From assembly GCA_934476025.1 (NCBI GenBank), contig CAKSNI010000032.1:1-9101 (forward strand): a stretch of DNA of 9,101 bases. The letters are read 5' to 3'. Positions 1-5,973 of the stretch are shown here, one piece after another (within the stretch, counting starts at the first letter, position 1; each line of letters begins with the position of its first letter). Below the pieces are notes generated by a model. The model made no database searches, was not told the origin of the DNA, and was given only the letters and a program-made list of their open reading frames with translations. The translations under genes were made by a program, and so were the position numbers. Origin of the DNA: an uncultured Eubacteriales bacterium. Lineage in GTDB: Bacteria; Bacillota; Clostridia; Oscillospirales; Acutalibacteraceae.

Positions 1-100
1 CGGCTGACCTTTTCGGCGGCGGTACGCATGATTTTTTCGATGCTGTTTTCCGGGTAAAGACAAGGAGTGTAAAAATTCTTTGAACTTTCGAGAATGGGTG

Positions 101-129
101 TTGCAATCGGGTGCAATGTAGTGTAAAAT
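101..129 (+). promoter_or_regulatory. Putative sigma-A promoter of pgi
   Basis: A -35-like TTGCAA (101-106) and a -10-like TAAAAT (124-129) are separated by exactly 17 nt and lie just upstream of pgi. The leader would be only about 20-25 nt and contains AAGGGG (145-150) as ribosome binding site. This is a consensus match only; no start-site data. Confidence 0.5.
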
Positions 130-158
130 ATAGTTAAATCAATGAAGGGGATGTCAAA

Positions 159-1490
159 ATGGCTTTAACATTTGACGATAAGTTCGCAAAACCGTTTTTG
201 AGGGAAAATGATCTGGTCGGGTTGGAACCGGCTGTCAAAACCGCTCATGAATTGCTGCACTCCCATCAGGGGCTGGGCAATGATTTTCTCGGCTGGGTCA
301 CCTTGCCCACCGATTATGACAAGGAAGAATTCGCCCGTATTCAAGCGGCTGCGGCCAAAATCCGGGAAGATTCCGATGTGCTGATCGTTATCGGCATCGG
401 CGGAAGTTACCTCGGGGCCCGGGCGGCCATTGAATTTTTGAAGGGGCCGTTCCACAATGAACTGCGTGAAAACGCTCCGGAAATCTATTTTGCCGGCAAT
501 TCCATCAGCGGTTCGTATCTCAGCGATATTGTAAAACTCTGCGAAAACAAACGCGTTTCGCTGAATATCATTTCCAAGAGCGGAACTACGACCGAACCGG
601 CCGTTGCCTTCCGGGTTCTTCGCAAAATGCTGGAAGAACGGTACGGGGAAGCCGAAGCGGCCAAGCGTATTTACTGCACCACCGACCGCGCGAGAGGTAC
701 CCTCAAAGCTCTGGCTGATGAAAAAGGCTATGAATGCTTTGTTGTTCCGGATGATGTCGGCGGCCGTTTCTCGGTTCTTACCGCAGTGGGTCTGCTGCCC
801 ATTGCCGCGGCCGGATGCGATATTGATGCCCTGATGAAGGGGGCGGCTCAGGCGCAGAAGGACTATGATCTGCCCATGGCGGAAAATCCCTGTTATCGGT
901 ATGCGGCGCTGCGGAATGCGTTGTACCGCAAGGGGAAAGAAGTGGAAATGCTGGTCAGCTATGAACCTCGTTTCACCATGATGGCGGAATGGTTCAAACA
1001 GCTGTACGGCGAAAGCGAAGGCAAGGACAACAAGGGTCTGTTCCCGGCTTCGGTCACTTTTTCAACCGATCTGCACTCCATGGGTCAGTATATTCAGGAT
1101 GGGAAGCGCATTCTGTTTGAAACCGTGGTTTCCATCGGAGATACCGGCAGTGATGTGGTTATTGAAAAGGAAGAAAACAACGGCGACGGGCTGAACTTCC
1201 TTTCCGGGGGAACCATGTCGTATGTCAACAGCAAAGCCTACGAAGGAACCGTTCTGGCGCATACCGACGGGGGCGTTCCGAATCTGGTGATCAAAGTTGA
1301 CAAAGCCGACGAAGAAAATCTCGGCCGTCTGATCTATTTCTTTGAAAAGGCCTGCGCGATTTCCGGCTATCTGCTCGGGGTCAATCCGTTTGATCAGCCC
1401 GGCGTGGAAAGCTACAAGAAGAATATGTTTGCACTTCTCGGAAAGCCCGGTTACGAAGACCGCAAGGCAGAACTGGAAGCAAGACTGTAA
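159..1490 (+). CDS. pgi: Glucose-6-phosphate isomerase
   Basis: Cytoplasmic enzyme that interconverts glucose 6-phosphate and fructose 6-phosphate in glycolysis and gluconeogenesis. The 443-residue length is that of the short Firmicutes-type PGI. Visible family motifs, in order: GIGGSYLGAR at residues 79-88; SKSGTTTEP at 139-147, the phosphate-binding loop; VGGRFSVLTAVGLLP at 200-214, the PGI signature region; GESEGK at 284-289, with Glu285 the likely proton-transfer glutamate; DLHSMGQ with His306; and the C-terminal FDQPGVESYK with Lys420. All the catalytic positions expected for the family are present, so the enzyme should be active. The ATG is preceded by AAGGGG with 8 nt spacing. The P-loop gene follows after 48 nt with no clear promoter between, suggesting cotranscription. 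Confidence 0.97.
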   Translation: MALTFDDKFAKPFLRENDLVGLEPAVKTAHELLHSHQGLGNDFLGWVTLPTDYDKEEFARIQAAAAKIREDSDVLIVIGIGGSYLGARAAIEFLKGPFHNELRENAPEIYFAGNSISGSYLSDIVKLCENKRVSLNIISKSGTTTEPAVAFRVLRKMLEERYGEAEAAKRIYCTTDRARGTLKALADEKGYECFVVPDDVGGRFSVLTAVGLLPIAAAGCDIDALMKGAAQAQKDYDLPMAENPCYRYAALRNALYRKGKEVEMLVSYEPRFTMMAEWFKQLYGESEGKDNKGLFPASVTFSTDLHSMGQYIQDGKRILFETVVSIGDTGSDVVIEKEENNGDGLNFLSGGTMSYVNSKAYEGTVLAHTDGGVPNLVIKVDKADEENLGRLIYFFEKACAISGYLLGVNPFDQPGVESYKKNMFALLGKPGYEDRKAELEARL

Positions 1491-1502
1491 AAACAAAACA
1501 AA

Positions 1503-1516
1503 GCCGCTTTTGCGGC
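1503..1516 (+). other. Small GC hairpin between pgi and the P-loop gene
   Basis: GCCGC-TTTT-GCGGC forms a perfect 5-bp stem. On the plus strand it has an A-rich stretch before it and no T-tract after it, so it is not a good terminator for pgi; it may mark a processing or partial attenuation point. On the minus strand it would be followed by a T-rich run, but no minus-strand gene is nearby. Confidence 0.4.
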
Positions 1517-1538
1517 AGAAAGTAAGGAGCTGTTTTCT

Positions 1539-1952
1539 ATGGTAAAAATTATCATCGGCAAAAAAGGGTCCGGAAAAACCAAAAAGTTGGTTGATTGCGT
1601 CAATGCGGCTTTGGAAGTCAGTAACGGCAATGTCGTTTGCATTGAAAAAGGCGACACCCTCACTTTCAGTATTTCTCACAAGGTCCGGCTGATTGATGCC
1701 GAACACTACGGGATTTCCGGATTTGACGCTTACTATGGCATGATTTGCGGCATTTGTGCCGGCAACTTCGATGTCACCCATGTTTTCGGTGACGCAACTC
1801 TGCGCCTCGGCAGCCGGGACGTCAAACAACTCGGGGATTTCCTCAATAAAATTTCCAAACTGTCTGAAGAAACCAATGTTGACTTTACCTTTACCGTTTC
1901 GGCCGACGCTTCGGAACTTCCGGCAGAAGTGCTTGCTTACACTCAGGACTGA
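1539..1952 (+). CDS. Small P-loop ATP-binding protein
   Basis: A 137-residue soluble protein starting directly with a Walker A loop: GKKGSGKT at residues 7-14, with Lys13 and Thr14 placed for nucleotide phosphate binding. A hydrophobic strand ending in Asp (DVTHVFGDA, about 78-86) is a candidate Walker B. The C-terminal part (about 113-130) looks like a further beta strand plus a short helix. Homologues in Clostridia are often auto-annotated as ATP-binding or 'twitching motility PilT' proteins, but nothing here shows the PilT hexamer domains, and no pilus genes are adjacent, so I do not adopt that name. The start has AAGGAG at 1524-1529 with 9 nt spacing. It follows pgi closely and is the last gene before a strong terminator. 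Its biological role is unknown. Confidence 0.85.
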   Translation: MVKIIIGKKGSGKTKKLVDCVNAALEVSNGNVVCIEKGDTLTFSISHKVRLIDAEHYGISGFDAYYGMICGICAGNFDVTHVFGDATLRLGSRDVKQLGDFLNKISKLSEETNVDFTFTVSADASELPAEVLAYTQD

Positions 1953-1970
1953 TTGAATCGGTTTGTTTTC

Positions 1971-2010
1971 GGGGCAGGGCTGCTATCCAAAACGGTCCTG
2001 CCTCTTTTTT
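1971..2010 (+). terminator. Rho-independent terminator of the pgi unit
   Basis: GGGGCAGG (1971-1978) pairs with CCTGCCTC (1997-2004), allowing one G-T pair, and is followed by a run of T to 2010. It lies 19 nt after the stop of the P-loop gene and just before the next promoter. Confidence 0.85.
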
Positions 2011-2012
2011 CG

Positions 2013-2041
2013 TTGACTTTCGCGTATAAATGGCGTATACT
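2013..2041 (+). promoter_or_regulatory. Strong sigma-A type promoter of the CofE-like gene
   Basis: TTGACT (2013-2018) and TATACT (2036-2041) are separated by exactly 17 nt; each is one base from consensus. The expected start is near 2048, giving a leader of about 50 nt before the ATG at 2100. The position directly after a terminator supports it as the start of a new transcription unit. Confidence 0.8.
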
Positions 2042-2099
2042 ATGCATGAAATGCCGGCAAAGGGTGCGGCAGCGCAAAAAACAGAGGAGCGTTCAAAAC

Positions 2100-2906
2100 A
2101 TGGGTTTCTGGTATGACGGAAATAAAAATACCGCGGCAAACAAACGGGAAGAAAACGGCATTGTTTATTACATTCGCGGCATTCGGGAAGTGCAGGGAAA
2201 GCGTTTTGAGCGATATGCCGTGCATACCCATTTCATCGAACGGGGCGAAGATCTTTGCGGTTTAGTGGAAAAATATGTCAAACCGTTGTATCAATCCGGA
2301 GATATTTTGGCCATCGGAGAAAAAGTGGTTTCCATGTGTCAAAACAACACGGTGGAAAAGAGCCAGGTAAAACTGGGCTTTTTGGCCAGAACCCTTTCAA
2401 AATTTGCCAAAAAAAACAGCGAAGCCGGTATCGGCATGGGAGAACCCTACAAGCTGCAACTGGCCATCAACATGAAGGGCGCCCCGCTGATTCTGTGGGC
2501 GGCTTTCTGCGGCGGAATTTGCAAAATATTCGGAAAACGCGGAGTGTTTTACGAAATTGTCGGGCAGGACGTCGCCGGCCTGGACGGTTTTTACGAACAT
2601 TCGGCCTTTGAAACCTATCACGATCTGGCAGTACTGAATCCGAAAGATCCGGATAAGGTTTGCCGGGATATCGCGCAGTCCTGCGGCATCGATTCCATGA
2701 TTATCGATGCCAACGATATTTCGGTGGAAATTCTCGGTCGAAGCGAACCCCTCGGTCAGCTCGGCGACGCGTTTCTGGAAGAATTGGTTCGGGATAACCC
2801 GGCCGGGCAGGATGACGAACTGACTCCCTTTATTCTCATTCGGGATATTGGGGATAAGCCGGCTCAGCCGTATGTTCCGATGAAACCGCGGGAGGAAAAT
2901 CCCTGA
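2100..2906 (+). CDS. CofE-like protein (F420-0:gamma-glutamyl ligase family)
   Basis: I place the start at ATG 2100 because AGAGGAG (2083-2089) precedes it with about 10 nt spacing. The frame is open further upstream to a TTG at 1953, but that extension runs through the terminator and the promoter. The resulting 268-residue soluble protein matches my recollection of the COG1478/CofE family: a beta-rich segment with GIREVQGKRFERYAVHTHFI, then GDILAIGEKVVSMCQ, then a Gly-rich central part (GMGEPYKLQLAINMKGAP) and a C-terminal region with DANDISVEILG. CofE adds glutamate to coenzyme F420-0. No other F420 gene is visible, and Clostridia generally lack F420, so the real substrate is probably different. 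It is monocistronic or leads into the broken GH130 gene 67 nt downstream. Confidence 0.75.
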   Translation: MGFWYDGNKNTAANKREENGIVYYIRGIREVQGKRFERYAVHTHFIERGEDLCGLVEKYVKPLYQSGDILAIGEKVVSMCQNNTVEKSQVKLGFLARTLSKFAKKNSEAGIGMGEPYKLQLAINMKGAPLILWAAFCGGICKIFGKRGVFYEIVGQDVAGLDGFYEHSAFETYHDLAVLNPKDPDKVCRDIAQSCGIDSMIIDANDISVEILGRSEPLGQLGDAFLEELVRDNPAGQDDELTPFILIRDIGDKPAQPYVPMKPREENP

Positions 2907-2973
2907 AAGTCAGAAATGATTGATTAAAGAGTACCGACCGGGTATTCCTTACGAAAGAAAAGGAGAAAAAACC

Positions 2974-3828
2974 ATGAACGAATTTATTATGCATCGGCAT
3001 CCCGCCAATCCGCTGATTAAGCCGGAAGATTTTCCCGTCCCGGCCGATAGCGTTATGAACTGCGGCCAGGCACAATAAGACGGGATTCATTTTGAAATCG
3101 ACCCGAAGCCGCTGTGCAGCGGAACCGACTTTGGCGGCGATCAGATGTTTTACGATTGCTGGGTCATCGATCCGCGTCTTACCCAAATCGGGGATGAATA
3201 CTACATTTCCCGGCCGGGTCAGGGGGCTTTGGGGCCTTGTACTTTGTTGGAAAAAACAACCGACTTTAAAACAACCGAATTTTTGGGTTGTATCGCTTTG
3301 CCGCCCAACCGGGTTCCCTGTCTTTTCCCTGAAAAAATCGGCGGAAGATATGTCAAATTGGATCGTCCGATGCTGGGAAGCGGCAAGGGCTGCGGCGAAA
3401 TCTGGATTTCTTATTCTCCCGATATGAAGTATTGGGGCGATTATCGGCCGTTGATGAAGGCCGGCTTTGCACCGCAGTTTGATTTCAAGATCGGTCCGAC
3501 GGTCCCCGTAAAAACCAAAGAAGGCTGGCTGGAAATTATCCACGGAACCTGGAATACTTGTGCGGATACCCGTTATTCGATCGGTGCGGTTCTGCTGGAT
3601 CTGAAAGATCCCTCGAAAATTATCGGGCATTGCAACAGCTGGATTTTGACCCCTCAGGCTGATTACGAAACCACCGGCCACGTCAGAAATGTTTGCTTCC
3701 CTTGCGGCTGCCTGGCCGACGAGGAAAAGGATGAAATCCGGATTTATTACGGCGCGTCCGACGAGTTTGTCTGCCTGGCCACCGGTTCGCTTTCCGAACT
3801 CATTGACGCCTGCAAAAAGGGCTTGTAA
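2974..3828 (+). pseudogene. GH130 mannoside phosphorylase, broken by stop and deletion
   Basis: GH130 enzymes phosphorolyse beta-mannosides such as mannooligosaccharides or mannosyl-glucose in the cytoplasm. The frame starts at ATG 2974 with AGGAG at 2961-2965. The N-terminus (HRHPANPLIKPEDFP) is typical, but codon 35 is TAA (3076-3078). It is followed in the same frame by DGIHFEIDPKPL. In intact members roughly 35-40 residues, with the strands carrying the R-E region, lie between these two blocks, so an in-frame deletion has joined them and the stop sits at the junction. Downstream the fold is well conserved: YDCWVIDPRLT with the probable proton-donor Asp66, GPTVPVKTKEGWL, YETTGHVRNVCFPCG, and YYGASDEFVCLATG. 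A product from an internal ATG such as 3145 (227 aa) would lack the first blade. It could be recent decay, or an assembly error if the deletion is not real. Confidence 0.8.
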
Positions 3829-3862
3829 AGCAGAAAACGAAACGCTTTTTGTGATCCTTTTC

Positions 3863-3892
3863 GTTTCGGGGAGAACTGTTTCTCCCCGAAAC
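3863..3892 (+). other. Perfect 13-bp hairpin with competing upstream stem
   Basis: GTTTCGGGGAGAA (3863-3875) pairs perfectly with TTCTCCCCGAAAC (3880-3892) around a CTGT loop. No T-tract follows. The left arm can alternatively pair with CGAAACG at 3838-3844. It lies between the GH130 remnant and tRNA-Pro and may be a processing site, transcript 3' end or attenuator. Confidence 0.7.
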
Positions 3893-3912
3893 TCTGAGGC
3901 GAAAACATAAAT

Positions 3913-3988
3913 CCGGGTGTGGCGCAGCTGGGAGCGCGGGTGGTTTGGGACCATCAGGCCGCAGGTTCGATCCCTGTCACTCGGACCA
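3913..3988 (+). tRNA. tRNA-Pro, anticodon TGG
   Basis: Cloverleaf by eye: acceptor CCGGGTG (3913-3919) pairs with CACTCGG (3978-3984), with one G-T pair; a GCGC/GCGC D-arm; anticodon stem GGTGG/CCATC around the loop TTTGGGA, which puts TGG at positions 34-36 and reads Pro codons; T-stem GCAGG/CCTGT with the loop TTCGATC; discriminator A at 3985 and an encoded CCA at 3986-3988. It is followed 7 nt later by a strong terminator. Being the border to an AT-rich accessory region, it is a candidate integration site, but I saw no copy of its 3' end elsewhere in the window. Confidence 0.95.
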
Positions 3989-3994
3989 AAATTT

Positions 3995-4036
3995 TGACCG
4001 AAAGCAGAGTTTATTCTCCACTTTCGGTCATTTTTT
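3995..4036 (+). terminator. Rho-independent terminator after tRNA-Pro
   Basis: TGACCGAAAG (3995-4004) pairs perfectly over 10 bp with CTTTCGGTCA (4021-4030), followed by six T (4031-4036). It ends the plus-strand housekeeping block. Confidence 0.9.
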
Positions 4037-4066
4037 ATGCTGATTTAGGTGCTTTACCGCCACTTT

Positions 4067-4116
4067 AAAAAAACCGCATTTTTACGACCACTTATCAAAT
4101 GTGGTCTGCGAAAAAT
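4067..4116 (-). terminator. Probable terminator of the TIR/macro operon
   Basis: On the minus strand, ATTTTT and GACCAC (4116 down to 4101) pair with GTGGTC and AAAAAT on the other side of a 9-nt loop, with small internal bulges. After GCGG comes a run of seven T (complement of 4067-4073). It lies about 45 nt after the stop of the TIR gene and faces the tRNA terminator, so the two units are insulated. Confidence 0.6.
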
Positions 4117-4159
4117 ACTTTTCTTTGATTACTGCGACTCAAATTTTGAATCACCTTTA

Positions 4160-4669
4160 TCAGTTAATTGCCTCTTTGATCCTTGCTATATTCCAATAAC
4201 ACTTTCCGTCGTTTGCATAATAGTATGCAGGAATGTGCGTGCCGTAATATTTTATACAGTCGGGGCATTTGCTTTTATCCACATTGGCATAGTTATAAAT
4301 TACAACGATTCTTAAATTATCTTTTATTGCTTTCTCGCATTCATATTCTATGAAACTTCTATTATCCACATTGTAATACCTTGAACAAGTCCCCCAATTG
4401 TACGAGGAACAATATCTGCAAGCACCTTTTGTTAAATTTTTTGTATTTGCACCAACGATTAAAACAAAAGTTTTTGATCCGTTCAGTCGTTCTGATAATG
4501 ATCTTTTTATTGTACACGGCAAGCTGGTATCTCTCGACTGTGTTAAATCATGAGCATCTGAAAAATTCAACGCATACCTTCCGCTGTCGTTCCATTCTCT
4601 AAGCTTATCGACAATTTCTTTATCCCCAGTCCAATCAGCCGCTATATATGTCCTTGTTCTGTATAACAT
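4160..4669 (-). CDS. TIR-like protein, ThsB family (Thoeris sensor/NADase)
   Basis: A 169-residue protein resembling the Thoeris ThsB TIR-like family (PF08937/DUF1863 type). Visible: the N-terminal block TYIAADWTGDKEIVDKLREW (residues 7-26), then NFSDAHD (35-41), IKRSLSERLNGSKTFVLIVG (54-73; strand and loop typical of the family), and FIEYECEKAIKDNLRIVVIYN (106-126), where Glu108 or Glu110 is the likely catalytic glutamate. A Cys-rich insertion (Cys84, 87, 95, with Cys135 and 138 further on) could bind zinc. In Thoeris, ThsB makes an ADP-ribose-derived signal from NAD upon phage infection and this activates ThsA. The ATG is preceded by AGAGG with about 9 nt spacing. It lies 19 nt after the macro-domain gene, so one operon. 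No phage target can be read from sequence. Confidence 0.85.
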   Translation of the reverse strand: MLYRTRTYIAADWTGDKEIVDKLREWNDSGRYALNFSDAHDLTQSRDTSLPCTIKRSLSERLNGSKTFVLIVGANTKNLTKGACRYCSSYNWGTCSRYYNVDNRSFIEYECEKAIKDNLRIVVIYNYANVDKSKCPDCIKYYGTHIPAYYYANDGKCYWNIARIKEAIN

Positions 4670-4688
4670 TTAAAACGCCTCTTTCAAT

Positions 4689-5783
4689 TTACAATATAAT
4701 ATCTTTTAATACATCGGATACAACCACTATTCCTATGTGGCCTTGTATTCGATTTTTATTTTCTATGAGTGTCTGTTTAATCAATTCAAAAGACTCTTGG
4801 TAACTTAACCCTGCCCTTGAACGTCCGGTGCCGAACAAGGGTATAAGCATCGGATAACCTTGTCCGGTTTTATCATAAATCTTCAACAGCTCAATAATAG
4901 CCTTTTTAATTTCCTCCTTTGTGGATTGCGCATTATTCCACTCATTGAAAGAAGCGATAGCGACCAAATAAAATACTGTTTTGTCAATATCAACAACTGC
5001 AGTAGTTCCTATTTCATAACAATCTGTTTTACCATTTTGAGATTTTGATTTACTAATCGGCGTTTTCTTTTGACGATTAAGACTCTCGATTATTCTCATG
5101 TCAAGATCAGCTACCGTTCTTCCGCTTCTTGTCCATCTAATAAGCCATTTCCCATGTAGTGTATTTTCGGAAACAATCGGAACTTCGTCCGTTTCCAGTT
5201 TTGTAGATACACGAGTATCAAAAGCGGTATTTACCGGAATGGCCACAATGTTTTTGGTGGCTTTGCTCCGATTTTCAAAAGCAAATTTAAATAAGTCACC
5301 TTCGATTATTTCTATCGAATTACTACCGTTATGCCAGATAACCGTATTTTTGTTATCGACCGCAACATTATTTATCTTAACAGCTTCAATAAATATTTTT
5401 GTTAGAAACATTGAGATATCGTTGCTTTTCGCTCTTTCAACGGAAACCAATCCTGCAAGTTTGCTCATATCAGCTATAAGATCATCGTGTCTATGAGCAT
5501 CAATATTATCTGTAAGGAAATCCGCAAAGCCTTCTGCGGTTCTTTCCACTATATCAAGCATAGATAACGCATTCCGCATTGCTGACGGCACATCATCCTT
5601 TTGCGCTAACAATCTGCTCACCCTTGACTTATTTAATTCTAACAATTCTCCGTTTTTATCCTTCACATTACCTGCAGTAACAAACGGAGCAAATAACTCG
5701 CGTGTAAAATCCTCATTAGATATATTCCTGTTTATAGCATACTTTTTCATTGTTAATATGTAAGAAGCTATATTAAATTGCAA
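4689..5783 (-). CDS. Macro-domain effector, ThsA_Macro type, new N-terminal region
   Basis: 364 residues. The C-terminal part (about 156-363) matches the ThsA_Macro (PF20016-type) domain: IEIIEGDLF (157-165), NIVAIPVNTAFDT (178-190), VSENTLHGKWL (204-214), CYEIGTTAVVDID (255-267), FYLVAIASFNEWN (271-283), and PMLIPLFGTGRSRAGLS (311-327), the expected ligand-phosphate loop. In type II Thoeris this domain senses the signal made by ThsB. Residues 1-150 are unlike described ThsA N-termini: soluble, mostly helical, with LNKSRVSRLLAQKDDVPSAM (50-69), and no hydrophobic membrane segment or SIR2 motif. I choose TTG 5783 as start because AAGGGG lies 8 nt upstream; the ATG at codon 12 (5750) has no ribosome binding site. 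It is the first gene of the operon with the TIR gene. The effector mechanism is unknown. Confidence 0.8.
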   Translation of the reverse strand: MQFNIASYILTMKKYAINRNISNEDFTRELFAPFVTAGNVKDKNGELLELNKSRVSRLLAQKDDVPSAMRNALSMLDIVERTAEGFADFLTDNIDAHRHDDLIADMSKLAGLVSVERAKSNDISMFLTKIFIEAVKINNVAVDNKNTVIWHNGSNSIEIIEGDLFKFAFENRSKATKNIVAIPVNTAFDTRVSTKLETDEVPIVSENTLHGKWLIRWTRSGRTVADLDMRIIESLNRQKKTPISKSKSQNGKTDCYEIGTTAVVDIDKTVFYLVAIASFNEWNNAQSTKEEIKKAIIELLKIYDKTGQGYPMLIPLFGTGRSRAGLSYQESFELIKQTLIENKNRIQGHIGIVVVSDVLKDIIL

Positions 5784-5798
5784 AAAGCTCGCCCCTTG

Positions 5799-5831
5799 CC
5801 ATCAAAACTTTATCGCAACTTCATCGCAACT
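5799..5831 (-). repeat. Three tandem 11-bp repeats in the defence-operon leader
   Basis: Read on the plus strand the units are CCATCAAAACT (5799-5809), TTATCGCAACT (5810-5820) and TCATCGCAACT (5821-5831), directly adjacent. The last two differ at one base; the first is more diverged. They end 3-4 nt from the ribosome binding site of the macro-domain gene. The one-helical-turn spacing suits a protein-binding array or an RNA-level control element. Confidence 0.65.
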
Positions 5832-5884
5832 GCACCGGAACGATTTTTCTCTCCAATTCCATTACAATGAAGTTAAAAGAACTG

Positions 5885-5935
5885 ACATCTACATTATACC
5901 ATATCTCGACACACTTTTCCACTATAGATGTAGAG
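5885..5935. promoter_or_regulatory. Divergent promoter region with inverted repeat
   Basis: Minus strand: TATAAT (complement of 5893-5898) with an extended-10 TGG before it, and a weak -35 TGGAAA 17 nt upstream (5916-5921); this would drive the macro/TIR operon with a leader near 100 nt. Plus strand: TATAGA (5923-5928) could serve the DUF4417 gene, but its -35 is poor. ACATCTACATTATA (5885-5898) and TATAGATGTAGAG (5923-5935) form an inverted repeat with one extra base, so both start regions share the same flanking sequence. A single regulator could act on both units. Confidence 0.55.
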
Positions 5936-5973
5936 TTGTCTGTTCAAAATCATCTGAATTGGAGGAATACAAA

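Noticed and set aside
3..116. Open minus-strand frame of 38 codons at the left edge (TTG at 116, then a plausible composition including PENSIEKIMRTAAEKV), possibly the start of a divergent gene.
   Set aside because: No ribosome binding site before the TTG or before the internal ATG at 29, the frame covers the likely pgi promoter, and the gene would be cut by the window edge. A plus-strand frame ending in TAA at 55-57 is equally open, so neither can be chosen.
1062..1829. Long minus-strand open frame of 255 codons opposite the 3' end of pgi and the P-loop gene.
   Set aside because: It crosses two well-supported plus-strand genes and has no family resemblance; it is a shadow of their codon use.
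3050..3100. The TAA in the GH130 gene as programmed readthrough or recoding.
   Set aside because: TAA is not used for selenocysteine or pyrrolysine insertion, and family residues are missing at the same spot, so deletion and decay are simpler.
2836..3954. Minus-strand open frame of 372 codons opposite the GH130 remnant.
   Set aside because: The plus strand shows unmistakable GH130 motifs and the minus frame also runs into tRNA-Pro; it is an antisense shadow.
5098..5496. Plus-strand open frame of 132 codons inside the macro-effector gene.
   Set aside because: Hydrophobic low-complexity translation with no ribosome binding site, opposite a gene with clear domain motifs.
5773..5802. A nine-codon ORF starting at ATG 5802 on the minus strand, overlapping the start of the macro-domain gene, as a possible leader peptide.
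   Set aside because: No ribosome binding site of its own; overlap with the real site makes it likely to be chance.
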